NCBI RefSeq assembly: GCF_000473365.1
Contig: NZ_KI421517.1
Coordinates: forward strand, 434,001-498,000
Direction: 5' to 3'
DNA from: Adhaeribacter aquaticus DSM 16391
Lineage (GTDB): Bacteria > Bacteroidota > Bacteroidia > Cytophagales > Hymenobacteraceae
DNA: 64,000 nt
Position 1 is the first letter of the stretch, and each line of letters opens with the position of its first letter. The notes under the pieces are model-generated. The model was not told the DNA's origin, did not search any database, and saw only the letters and a program-made list of their open reading frames with translations. Of this stretch, positions 17,441 to 25,258 are shown in pieces. Position numbers and translations under genes: made by a program.

Positions 17441-17959
17441 TCAGAATAAGCCTTTTAAAGTAGTAAGAATAACTTTTATGAAAGGCAGCATCCAACTTAA
17501 TACGTCTAAAGCCACCGGAGTAGCCTTAATTACAAAAGGATATATAATGGATTCCTGAACACTTTTTTCTGAAATGGCAATACCGGCCAGGCTTCCTACA
17601 TAAAGTAGTAAACTTATAGCTAAACACCATTTTAACCCACCTAATAAACCACCCAGCAAATTATCCACCATTCCAAAAGGCGTAAAATCTAAAACTTTCT
17701 TAAGAATGACTCCTACCAGGCGCACCCCCATTATTATTAAAACAAATACCAACAGGAACGAAAGAAACGGCAATAAACCAAAAGCATTGCCTATATAACT
17801 TTGTACAACCGGAATGGCCGTAGTTAAAAATTTAAGGCCTAAAATAAATCTAAGGAATAAAGCAATCACTGACAGCACTTCCAGCATGAATCCTTTACGG
17901 AAACCCTGAAATGCACCAAATGCAAGAGGTATTAGCAGGAAAACATCAAATGTACTCAT
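17441..17959 (-). CDS. cvpA: CvpA-family membrane protein
   Basis: A 172-residue inner-membrane protein with four hydrophobic segments and the CvpA opening DVFLLIPLAFGAFQGFRKGF. The DxFG-type turn FGMVDNLLGGLLGGLKW lies between segments three and four. CvpA-family proteins are needed for colicin V export and, more widely, envelope stress tolerance; the molecular role is unclear. I start at the ATG at 17959 rather than at a TTG four codons upstream. It lies 58 nt before the amidotransferase gene. Confidence 0.85.
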   Translation of the reverse strand: MSTFDVFLLIPLAFGAFQGFRKGFMLEVLSVIALFLRFILGLKFLTTAIPVVQSYIGNAFGLLPFLSFLLVFVLIIMGVRLVGVILKKVLDFTPFGMVDNLLGGLLGGLKWCLAISLLLYVGSLAGIAISEKSVQESIIYPFVIKATPVALDVLSWMLPFIKVILTTLKGLF

Positions 17960-17972
17960 CTTTGTAGGCAAT

Positions 17973-18129
17973 GGTAAGTTTTAAGTTATAAGCTTTCCCT
18001 AATTTTAATACAACCTGGGTTACCTATTAAAAAGTTATCAAGCAAGATGTGGTTTGGGTAAAAAATAGTAGAAGGGCATTTTACCCAAAACTTTTCATGC
18101 AGCAGGGTACCTATAACTTAAAACTTACC
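17973..18129. repeat. 157-bp inverted-repeat element between yqeY and cvpA
   Basis: Perfect 18-bp terminal inverted repeats (ggtaagttttaagttata at 17973-17990 and its complement at 18112-18129) enclose 121 nt. Inside is a second perfect 11-bp inverted repeat (tttgggtaaaa at 18053-18063 with ttttacccaaa at 18079-18089). The element fills almost the entire gap between the cvpA ATG and the yqeY stop. No clear target-site duplication and no coding frame is seen. It could be a MITE or REP-like element, or a folded RNA; no second copy was noticed in the window. Confidence 0.7.
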
Positions 18130-18134
18130 CTTGA

Positions 18135-18596
18135 TTAAGCATTTGTATTATTAAGCAATCTGCTAACAGCCGCTGAAATAGCTCTACCATCGGCTAAACC
18201 CGCTAATTCTTTAGAGGCTATTCCCATTACTTTTCCTAAATCTGATGGACCAGCTGCACCTACCCGCTGTATAATCTCAGCAAGTTTACTAAGCAAATCG
18301 CCTTCTGATAATTGCTGCGGCAAATATTCCTCAATTATGGCCAGCTCTGCTAATTCCGTTTCCTGCAAATCGGTCCGGAATTGTTTTGCATACACATCTG
18401 CCGACTCACGACGTTGCTTTGCTGCCTTTGTTAATAATTTTATTTCTGCATCCGGAGTAAGAACCTCCGCTGCCCCTTTTTCGGTTTCGGCTAATAAAAT
18501 TTGCGATTTAATGCTGCGTAAAGCAGTTAAACGGGTTTTATCTTTGGCTAACATAGCCTTTTTAATATCGGCTTCTATTCTTTCTTTCAAGCTCAT
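18135..18596 (-). CDS. GatB/YqeY domain protein
   Basis: A 153-residue YqeY-family protein, related to the tRNA-binding tail domain of the GatB amidotransferase subunit. It opens with SLKERIEADIKKAMLAKDKTRLTALR and ends with DLGKVMGIASKELAGLADGRAISAAV, both typical. The start is placed at the ATG at 18596; an in-frame extension of 21 codons upstream (to 18659) is not family-like. The function of the family is not firmly known; a role in tRNA-linked metabolism is suspected. It is the first gene of the leftward run, divergent from pdxJ. Confidence 0.88.
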   Translation of the reverse strand: MSLKERIEADIKKAMLAKDKTRLTALRSIKSQILLAETEKGAAEVLTPDAEIKLLTKAAKQRRESADVYAKQFRTDLQETELAELAIIEEYLPQQLSEGDLLSKLAEIIQRVGAAGPSDLGKVMGIASKELAGLADGRAISAAVSRLLNNTNA

Positions 18597-18735
18597 TTTT
18601 AAAGAATTATTTAAGGTTAAGTGTTGGTTAAAGATTCTTTTTAACTCCTCTGGAACCATTCCAGGATTAAACAGACAAAGTACCGGATTTATTCAGGATG
18701 CTACAAACAATAAATAATATTAAATAAAAACGTAT

Positions 18736-18802
18736 TATTTTTGGTCGCCACCGGATTTCTTTCCGGTTGTTCTATAATTTAAAATACCAAAGTACATTTG
18801 GT
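18736..18802 (+). promoter_or_regulatory. Candidate pdxJ promoter and structured leader
   Basis: TATTTTTG at 18736-18743 fits the TAnnTTTG -7 box. Two small inverted repeats follow: accgga at 18750-18755 with tccggt at 18762-18767, and accaaa at 18786-18791 with tttggt at 18797-18802. If transcription starts near 18747, the first hairpin sits at the 5' end of a leader of about 93 nt. Confidence 0.35.
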
Positions 18803-18839
18803 GTATACAATAATTGCTAACAATTGAAACTGAAAAGCA

Positions 18840-19553
18840 ATGACAAAATTAAGTGTAAATATAAATAAAATTGCCACGCTGCGGAATGCCCGGGGTGGCA
18901 ACCGACCTAATGTAGTGCAAGTTGCCCTGGATTGTGAACGTTTTGGAGCCCAAGGCATTACTGTTCATCCCCGTCCTGATGAACGGCACATCCGGTACCA
19001 GGATGTGTTAGATTTAAAAAAAGTAGTAACTACTGAGTTTAACATTGAGGGTAATCCTACTCCCGAATTCCTGGAACTGGTAAAAAAGGTAAAACCGGAG
19101 CAGGTAACATTGGTACCAGATGCGCCCGATGCCATAACGTCTAACGCTGGCTGGGACACCATTAAAAATCAGGACTATCTAAAAGAGATTATTGCCGACT
19201 TAAAGGCTATAGGTACCCGTGTTTCCATTTTCGTAGATCCGATAGTGGCAATGGTGGAAGGAGCAGCTAAAACAGGTACCGACCGGATTGAGTTATACAC
19301 CGAAGCTTATGCTACCAATTATCTAAACGATCCGGCGTCAGCGGTAGCGCCTTATGCCCAGGCAGCACAAAAAGCCAATGAATTAGGTTTAGGAATTAAT
19401 GCCGGTCACGACCTTGATTTAGACAACCTAAAATACTTTAAGCAAAATATTACTGGATTATTAGAGGTTTCTATTGGCCATGCACTTATTTGTGATGCCC
19501 TTTATTATGGCATGGAAAACACAATTCAGCTTTATCTAAGACAATTACAATAA
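18840..19553 (+). CDS. pdxJ: Pyridoxine 5'-phosphate synthase
   Basis: PdxJ condenses 1-deoxyxylulose 5-phosphate with 3-amino-2-oxopropyl phosphate to form pyridoxine 5'-phosphate in the DXP-dependent vitamin B6 pathway. The 237-residue protein carries the family blocks [59 protein letters not shown] and [13 protein letters not shown], with the active-site His and Glu residues in place. It is full length. It starts a short rightward unit and is divergent from the yqeY run. Confidence 0.97.
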   Translation: MTKLSVNINKIATLRNARGGNRPNVVQVALDCERFGAQGITVHPRPDERHIRYQDVLDLKKVVTTEFNIEGNPTPEFLELVKKVKPEQVTLVPDAPDAITSNAGWDTIKNQDYLKEIIADLKAIGTRVSIFVDPIVAMVEGAAKTGTDRIELYTEAYATNYLNDPASAVAPYAQAAQKANELGLGINAGHDLDLDNLKYFKQNITGLLEVSIGHALICDALYYGMENTIQLYLRQLQ

Positions 19554-19599
19554 GCCCCCTACTGCTTAAAATAAAATATTTAATTCCAATAAATTTTCA

Positions 19600-19656
19600 T
19601 AAGCCAGGCAGGAAGCAGTAATTCGGTTTAGGCCAGTTCAGCTACTGCCTGGCTTA
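19600..19656 (+). terminator. Probable terminator after pdxJ
   Basis: A perfect 12-bp stem (taagccaggcag at 19600-19611 with ctgcctggctta at 19645-19656) and a 33-nt loop, 46 nt after the pdxJ stop. The following T content is modest (aatttag), so this could also be an mRNA 3'-end stabilising hairpin. Confidence 0.55.
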
Positions 19657-19815
19657 ATTTAGTATTGCAGTTACCTCTTAAGCTTATTTTACTTTAAAGT
19701 TCCTCCGACGCATTTAGGGTAAGTAATTAAAATTTTAAATACGTTCTAACTAAATTTATCAGGATAAAACTCGTTTATTAATAGAAAAACAGCTGTTCCA
19801 CCACCACTATATTTA

Positions 19816-20400
19816 ATGGCTCTATACATAAAATTATTGAAGTTTTTAGGAATGATGGCCGCACTCATGTATGTGCTCCGTTTCTTAATTACCTTGTTAT
19901 CTAAAGAAAGAAGTGTTTATGTTCCTGATGCAAGCCGACACTTTTTCATGCTCTTTTGGGCCTTGTTGTGCCTGTTAATTTCGGGGCCTTTACTAGTAGT
20001 TTACTTTGGCCGGCCCCAGGTACCGCCTTTAGAGGCTTCGTTGCTTTTAGTTTTAGGTTTGATGCTAGCTTCGTTCTCTTTTCCGGTATTTGTTTTGCAC
20101 CTCCAGTATTTTTTCAATGATTTTCAGAAGCTGGTAGAAATAGATAAAAAAAATGAGACATTTACCATCTATGACATCCGGCAGAAACTTTATTATCGCA
20201 AAGAAGACATTATTGAGGCTATTCAGGTAAAATGCCGAACTTCAAAGTATTTCTGGAGTAACTACGAATACATTACCTTTGAATTGCGGACTGGCCAACA
20301 AATTACACTTACTTCTTTGTTGATGCCACTGGATAAAATAACCCGGTATATAAAGCCTAACATTATTTCAATCCAGAAAAAAACTATCTGTTTTATTTAA
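19816..20400 (+). CDS. Membrane protein with PH-like cytosolic tail, family unknown
   Basis: A 194-residue protein with three hydrophobic segments (about 8-27, 45-63 and 74-98). A soluble C-terminal part of about 90 residues follows, rich in beta strands (FTIYDIRQKLYYRKEDI, YITFELRTGQQITLTSLL). This layout resembles bacterial PH-domain or YcxB-type membrane proteins, but no motif proves it. It ends 8 nt before a hydrolase gene in the same direction, so the two are probably co-transcribed. It is preceded by 160 nt of A+T-rich sequence after the pdxJ hairpin. Confidence 0.65.
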   Translation: MALYIKLLKFLGMMAALMYVLRFLITLLSKERSVYVPDASRHFFMLFWALLCLLISGPLLVVYFGRPQVPPLEASLLLVLGLMLASFSFPVFVLHLQYFFNDFQKLVEIDKKNETFTIYDIRQKLYYRKEDIIEAIQVKCRTSKYFWSNYEYITFELRTGQQITLTSLLMPLDKITRYIKPNIISIQKKTICFI

Positions 20401-20408
20401 CACAGCTT

Positions 20409-21188
20409 ATGAAATTACATTTCAGAGAATTAGGTACAGGCTCACCTTTATTAATATTACATGGCTTATTTGGCTCATCAGATAACTGGCAAACACTGGC
20501 TAAATATTTAGCAAAAGAATATAAGATTTATTTAATAGACCTGCGCAATCATGGACGCTCGCCTCACAGCCCGGACTTTAACTATGATGTTATGAAGCAG
20601 GATATTTTACAATTTATGCAAGATCAGCAACTCCCGGAAGCTACTATCATGGGCCATTCCATGGGAGGAAAAGTAGCCATGAATTTTGCGTTGCGTCATG
20701 CCGATATGGTTACCAGGTTGATTGTGGTAGATATTGCTCCTAAATTTTACCGTCCGCACCACCAGGATATTTTGGCGGCCCTGCATGCTGTTAATTTAGC
20801 TGAAGTGACAAACCGCACAGAGGTAGATGAAGCCCTGGCTCAGCATATTCAGGAATTGGATGTACGGATGTTCCTGGCTAAAAACCTGTATCGGAAAGAA
20901 GACAACTCTTTTGCTTGGCGCATGAATTTTCCGGTTATAGAACAACATATTGAAGAAGTTGGCCAGGAAACAAAAAGCGCTACACCTTTTCCTAAACCAA
21001 CTTTATTTATTCGGGGGGCAAATTCGCGTTATATTAAACCTGACGAGGACACCGCTACCATAGAAAAAATTTTCCCGGCAGCTAAAATAGAAACCATTGA
21101 AAATGCCGGACATTGGGTACACGCCGAAGCACCGGAAAAATTTTATAACCTACTAATTAACTTTTTGGCAGAAGAAGGCAAAATTTAA
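20409..21188 (+). CDS. Alpha/beta hydrolase, YbfF-like
   Basis: A 259-residue alpha/beta hydrolase close to the YbfF esterase branch. It shows LHGLFGSSDNWQTLA, IDLRNHGRSPHS, nucleophile Ser84 in MGHSMGGKVA and catalytic His235 in ENAGHWVHAEAPEKF. E. coli YbfF hydrolyses short acyl esters and acyl-CoA analogues in vitro, but a physiological substrate is not established. It has no signal peptide. It follows the membrane protein gene by 8 nt and is closed by a terminator. Confidence 0.85.
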   Translation: MKLHFRELGTGSPLLILHGLFGSSDNWQTLAKYLAKEYKIYLIDLRNHGRSPHSPDFNYDVMKQDILQFMQDQQLPEATIMGHSMGGKVAMNFALRHADMVTRLIVVDIAPKFYRPHHQDILAALHAVNLAEVTNRTEVDEALAQHIQELDVRMFLAKNLYRKEDNSFAWRMNFPVIEQHIEEVGQETKSATPFPKPTLFIRGANSRYIKPDEDTATIEKIFPAAKIETIENAGHWVHAEAPEKFYNLLINFLAEEGKI

Positions 21189-21210
21189 ATAAAACCTGCA
21201 TCTGCTTAAA

Positions 21211-21254
21211 TTATTAAACCCCGCCTGCTTCCTCTGGCTAGTGGGGTTTAATAA
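21211..21254 (+). terminator. Probable terminator after the YbfF-like gene
   Basis: A 12-bp perfect stem (ttattaaacccc at 21211-21222 with ggggtttaataa at 21243-21254) begins 22 nt after the stop codon. The T run is weak, but the stem is stable. Confidence 0.6.
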
Positions 21255-21283
21255 GAATATATAACCAAAGTAACCACTCTATC

Positions 21284-21307
21284 TACCAGCAATTACTAGT
21301 GCTGGTA
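21284..21307 (+). promoter_or_regulatory. 8-bp inverted repeat just upstream of the methyltransferase start
   Basis: taccagca at 21284-21291 and tgctggta at 21300-21307 flank an 8-nt spacer. The repeat ends 16 nt before the ATG at 21324. It may be an operator or a leader hairpin that affects translation; which one cannot be decided from sequence. Confidence 0.35.
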
Positions 21308-21323
21308 TAAGAGCCCTGCACCT

Positions 21324-22040
21324 ATGGACGTAACCAAAAAAGGCATACTTTATCTTATCCCATCCGTTTTAGCCGAAGACACAGCTAAAGAGGTAATTCC
21401 GCTTCAGGTCAGAGATTGTGTAGCCAGCCTTTCTTATTTTATTGTAGAAAATGCCCGCACAGCCCGTCGCTACATTAAAACCGTGGCACCCGAAAAAGTA
21501 ATTGAAGAATTAAAGATTGTAGTTATCGATAAGGATTCTTCGGAAGCTGAAGTAAAAAAGGCGCTGGAGCCTTTAAAAGCCGGTACAAGCGCCGGTATTA
21601 TTTCAGAAGCTGGTTGCCCGGGCGTGGCCGACCCGGGAGCTGAATTAGCAAAATTTGCGCACCGCCAAAACATTAAAGTGGTACCCTTAGTTGGGCCTTC
21701 CGCTATTTTATTATCCTTAATGGCTTCGGGTTTTAACGGCCAATCCTTTGCTTTTCATGGCTACATTCCCATCGAGAAGAAAGACCGCATTGCCGCTATC
21801 CGCAACTTGGAAAAAGAAATGTTGCAGAAAGATCAAACCCAAATTTTTATGGAAACGCCCTACCGCAACAATCAGCTTTTGCAGGATTTAACTCAATACC
21901 TCACCGGTACCTATCGTTTGTGCATTGCCGCCAATATCACCGCCCCTAACGAACTCATCCGTACCGATACTATTGCCAACTGGAAGAGAAATTTACCTGA
22001 TTTACACAAACAACCGACTGTTTTTTTGCTTTACAAATAG
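21324..22040 (+). CDS. RsmI-like SAM-dependent methyltransferase (short form)
   Basis: A tetrapyrrole-methylase-fold SAM methyltransferase of the RsmI type (238 residues). It has the conserved loop SEAGCPGVADPGAELA near 92-107, GPSAILLSLMASG, AFHGYIPIEKKDR and ETPYRNNQLLQDL. Classical RsmI, which methylates 16S rRNA C1402, is about 280 residues and starts with a GTLYVVATPIGN-type motif. Here the N-terminus reads GILYLIPSVLAEDT and the C-terminal domain is short. This is a separate Bacteroidota subfamily (from recollection), so the 16S target should not be assumed. Confidence 0.82.
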   Translation: MDVTKKGILYLIPSVLAEDTAKEVIPLQVRDCVASLSYFIVENARTARRYIKTVAPEKVIEELKIVVIDKDSSEAEVKKALEPLKAGTSAGIISEAGCPGVADPGAELAKFAHRQNIKVVPLVGPSAILLSLMASGFNGQSFAFHGYIPIEKKDRIAAIRNLEKEMLQKDQTQIFMETPYRNNQLLQDLTQYLTGTYRLCIAANITAPNELIRTDTIANWKRNLPDLHKQPTVFLLYK

Positions 22041-22087
22041 GGTTAAACTAGTATTTGATAAGAATATACTACCGTGCTTAGATTAGG

Positions 22088-24241
22088 TTATTTAAAAACC
22101 TGGAAGACAATATACGAACAGAGGTAAGCCAGGCCGCTCATGTAAAAGAGCTGCATCACCGGCCATTTCCAGGAACGAGTTTCCCGGTAAACTACTGCCA
22201 ATGTACTCATGCATTGCATGGCCAGCACGTAGTAAATTAATAAAGAAAAAGCGCGGGCTGGAGTAAAGAAAGGCTGTCCGAATTCATCTTTCTCAGCCAT
22301 TAGTTTTTCTTTGATGGTACCAATATTTTCTTCTTCTCCTACACTGTAAATGGTAGAGATCGTACCTACAAAAACTTCCCGGGCAGCAAAGGACGTAAGT
22401 AAGGCTATTCCAATTTTCCAGTCGAAGCCCAGCGGACGAATAGCGGGCTCAATGGCGCGGCCAAATATACCAGCATAAGAGGCCTCTAACTTTTGAGAAG
22501 CAACCAGATTATTAGTTTCCGCTTCGCTTAGATTTTTAATAACTGCTTCCTGACGTACCTTTTGTTCCACCCTTTCTAAGTTATTGCCAGGGCCATAAGA
22601 AGCTAGCACCCACAAGATAACCGAAATGGCTATGATTACCTTTCCCGCTTCAAAAACAAAAGCCTTTACTTTCTCCACAATGGTGATGCCCACGTTTTTC
22701 CAGCGAGGCATTTTGTAAACCGGAAATTCCATGATGAAGTAACTGCGTTCACGGGCTTTCAGGATTTTTTTCATGGCCCAGGCCGATCCGACTGCTGCTA
22801 TAAAGCCAAACAGGTATAATCCCATAAGTATTATCCCCTGCAGGTTAAGAAAACCAAAGTAATATTTTTCGGGCACTACCAGGGCAATAAGTACGGTATA
22901 TACCGGAATCCGGGCAGAACAACTCATAAGTGGCGTAACAAATATGGTTATCATCCGGTCTTTCCAGTTATCAATATTACGCGCCGCCATAACGGCGGGC
23001 ACGGCACAGGCTACACCCGAAATCAGAGGCACAATACTTTTACCGTTCAGGCCAAACTTGCGCATAATTTTATCCATCATGAAAGTAACCCGCGCCATGT
23101 AGCCGGTTTCTTCCAGAATTGCAATAAAAGCAAACAAAATGGCAATCTGAGGAATAAACATGAATACCCCACCTAATCCGGCTAATACACCTTCGGTTAG
23201 CAAATTCACTAAAGGCCCATCAAATCGACCCTGAATCCAACTATTTAAGTTGGCTATGCCCTGATCAATTAAGTCCATGGGGTATTGCGCCCAGGCAAAA
23301 ATTGCCTGAAACAACATAAACAATACCGTAAAGAAAATCAGGTAGCCCCAAACTTTATGCGTTAAAACCTGATCTAGTTTATTACTGAACTTCTCATTTG
23401 ACTCTGCGCGGGTAACCTGTACAGAATCCAGGAGCAATTCATTTATTACAGTATAGCGCTCAATGGTTTCGGAAGCCTGTAAGGCATTAGATTTGAATTG
23501 ATACTTCTGAAGTAAATCCGCTATATAATCTTTGTCAGCTTCACTTAAGAAAGAAAGTTTTTTATACTGATGCGCATATTGCAGCGCGAGGTAATCATTT
23601 TTTAATTCAAAGTAATACCGGATTTGCCGAACCAGAACCATTAACTCTTCTGGTATCTGAAAGAACTTTCTTTCAGGCTTATCCAGGGGTTGCGAGGTCA
23701 CAATTTTTAATGCCGCAACGCCTATTCCATTCCGGGCATTTAACGGAATAACCGGCACCCCTAAATCTTCCTGCAATTGCTTCAGGTTGATTTTTACGCC
23801 GTGGGTTTCGGCCACATCCATCATATTCAGGCCTAAAACTGCCGGAATTTCTAAATCTGCTAATTGCGTAAAAAGTAAAAGATTCCGCTTGAGGTTAGAA
23901 GCATCTACCGTTATTATAAGAACATCCGGGTACAGGTCAGACTTTTTGTTGTAAAGCAGATCTATGATTACTTTCTCATCGAGAGATTTAGGATAAAGGC
24001 TGTAGGTTCCGGGTAAATCTATAACCTGAGCTTTGTGTTGGGGAGTAAGCTGGCTAATACCAGTTTTTTTGTCAACGGTAACGCCGGGGAAATTACCAAC
24101 TTTTTGGTTTAAACCAGTAAGTTGATTAAACAAAGATGACTTACCGCAATTGGGATTACCAATAAGTGCTATCTTGGAAATAGAATTATCAACTACTTTC
24201 TTTACTTCCGCCGCCTCTGCCGTATCAATCACTCCTGCCAT
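22088..24241 (-). CDS. feoB: Ferrous iron transporter FeoB
   Basis: GTPase-coupled inner-membrane importer of Fe(II). The 717-residue protein has an N-terminal G domain with G1 GNPNCGKSS (28-36), G3 DLPGTYSL and G4 NMMD, then a helical spacer. The membrane region contains the gate motifs ACAVPAVMAARNI and the later SFAAREVFVGT. Length is near normal for FeoB. The feoA gene lies just upstream, its stop 6 nt before the feoB ATG, so the pair forms an operon. Confidence 0.97.
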   Translation of the reverse strand: MAGVIDTAEAAEVKKVVDNSISKIALIGNPNCGKSSLFNQLTGLNQKVGNFPGVTVDKKTGISQLTPQHKAQVIDLPGTYSLYPKSLDEKVIIDLLYNKKSDLYPDVLIITVDASNLKRNLLLFTQLADLEIPAVLGLNMMDVAETHGVKINLKQLQEDLGVPVIPLNARNGIGVAALKIVTSQPLDKPERKFFQIPEELMVLVRQIRYYFELKNDYLALQYAHQYKKLSFLSEADKDYIADLLQKYQFKSNALQASETIERYTVINELLLDSVQVTRAESNEKFSNKLDQVLTHKVWGYLIFFTVLFMLFQAIFAWAQYPMDLIDQGIANLNSWIQGRFDGPLVNLLTEGVLAGLGGVFMFIPQIAILFAFIAILEETGYMARVTFMMDKIMRKFGLNGKSIVPLISGVACAVPAVMAARNIDNWKDRMITIFVTPLMSCSARIPVYTVLIALVVPEKYYFGFLNLQGIILMGLYLFGFIAAVGSAWAMKKILKARERSYFIMEFPVYKMPRWKNVGITIVEKVKAFVFEAGKVIIAISVILWVLASYGPGNNLERVEQKVRQEAVIKNLSEAETNNLVASQKLEASYAGIFGRAIEPAIRPLGFDWKIGIALLTSFAAREVFVGTISTIYSVGEEENIGTIKEKLMAEKDEFGQPFFTPARAFSLLIYYVLAMQCMSTLAVVYRETRSWKWPVMQLFYMSGLAYLCSYIVFQVFK

Positions 24242-24247
24242 AAACCC

Positions 24248-24478
24248 TTATTTGAGCACAATTGTTGCTGCTTCGTCTAAACGTAAAGAAAGGGTATAAT
24301 CGTTTACTATTATTGTAACCGGGCAACCTAGCGGAGCTTTGCTGTTCAGCTTTACCTCTGTACCAGGTATACAACCCATTTCTAATAACTTAAGCGACAT
24401 TTCCGGATCAGTAAGGCAGCAAATGGTACCTTTTTCACCAATTTTAAGATCCCGTACACTGCGCTGGCCTTTTTTCAC
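24248..24478 (-). CDS. feoA: FeoA, cytosolic partner of FeoB
   Basis: Small SH3-like protein needed for Fe(II) uptake by FeoB. The core SVRDLKIGEKGTICC, LKLLEMGCIPGTEVKL and LSLRLDEAATIVLK is complete. I place the start at a GTG at 24478 (76 residues), directly before the conserved core. An in-frame TTG at 24514 would add 12 residues (HLFIKSLNKNK region) not typical of the family, so the start is uncertain. No clear Fur or DtxR box was found upstream by eye. Confidence 0.9.
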   Translation of the reverse strand: MKKGQRSVRDLKIGEKGTICCLTDPEMSLKLLEMGCIPGTEVKLNSKAPLGCPVTIIVNDYTLSLRLDEAATIVLK

Positions 24479-24768
24479 CTTATTCTTATTTAGACTTTTT
24501 ATAAACAAATGCAAGTTAACAGGTGTTCCGTTTTATTCCAAAATAGTTTTTAATTTATAAACCAGCTGTACCAAGTCCTGCCTCTTCAACCTGCTCATAC
24601 TATATGTTACATTCCATAAAAATTTTAATATCCTAATGCTTCTGTTTCTCAAGGTCTTTAACTAAATTTTAAAACAAGTAGTCAGGTAAGCCTCTCCAAG
24701 AGGTCTAATATTTATTTATTCCCGATATACCTGCTCCTTCTAAACAAGTATTTCAACAAATTAATACC

Positions 24769-24776
24769 TATATTTG
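24769..24776 (+). promoter_or_regulatory. Candidate -7 box, TATATTTG
   Basis: TATATTTG fits TAnnTTTG and lies 28 nt before the ATG at 24805, which suits a short leader. No TTTG was seen at the -33 distance. Confidence 0.4.
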
Positions 24777-24804
24777 AACGATTTTAAGCTCCTAATTTAC
24801 TACC

Positions 24805-25218
24805 ATGAAACCAAATATCCACTTCGAAACCGATTCTGTGGTTATTTTTACCGATAAAGAAATAAATTCGGTAGCTGTTGTTTATAAACGGAAAACTACA
24901 TCTCAAGAATTCAGGGCTTTACACCTGGAGTTATTGAAAGCATTTCAGATTAGTGCCTTAAACCGGCTATATGTAGATATTCGTAAAATGGAGATCGCTG
25001 CTCCTGATGATCAGAAATGGTTGGCTACTACCATTATTCCGCAACTAGCACAGTACGCTTCCAGCAAGTTCTTACATATTGCTGTAGTAGTTAATGAGAA
25101 TATTTTTACCAGACTGGCCGTAGAAACAGTAGAAAACATTTCAAATGATCTGGGTATTTGCATCCACCGCCACTTTAAAACACCAACTGATGCAAAAGAA
25201 TGGTTATTAACCACTTAA
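24805..25218 (+). CDS. Small cytosolic protein, STAS-like, function unknown
   Basis: A 137-residue soluble protein with alternating beta strands and helices (VVIFTDKEINSVAVVYK, EFRALHLELLKAFQ, RLYVDIRKMEI, LHIAVVVNENIF). This resembles the SpoIIAA-like/STAS layout common in stand-alone Cytophagales proteins, but no diagnostic residue can be named, so the family is a guess. It is monocistronic between divergent feoAB and convergent murF-alr, with its own candidate -7 box. Confidence 0.65.
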   Translation: MKPNIHFETDSVVIFTDKEINSVAVVYKRKTTSQEFRALHLELLKAFQISALNRLYVDIRKMEIAAPDDQKWLATTIIPQLAQYASSKFLHIAVVVNENIFTRLAVETVENISNDLGICIHRHFKTPTDAKEWLLTT

Positions 25219-25258
25219 TCGCTTCTTTTATATTCCAGTCGCCTATTAAGGACTTTAG

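Noticed and set aside
18597-18659. A 21-residue N-terminal extension of the YqeY protein
   Set aside because: The family starts at the SLKERIEADI segment; the extension is not family-like and would only lengthen the leader.
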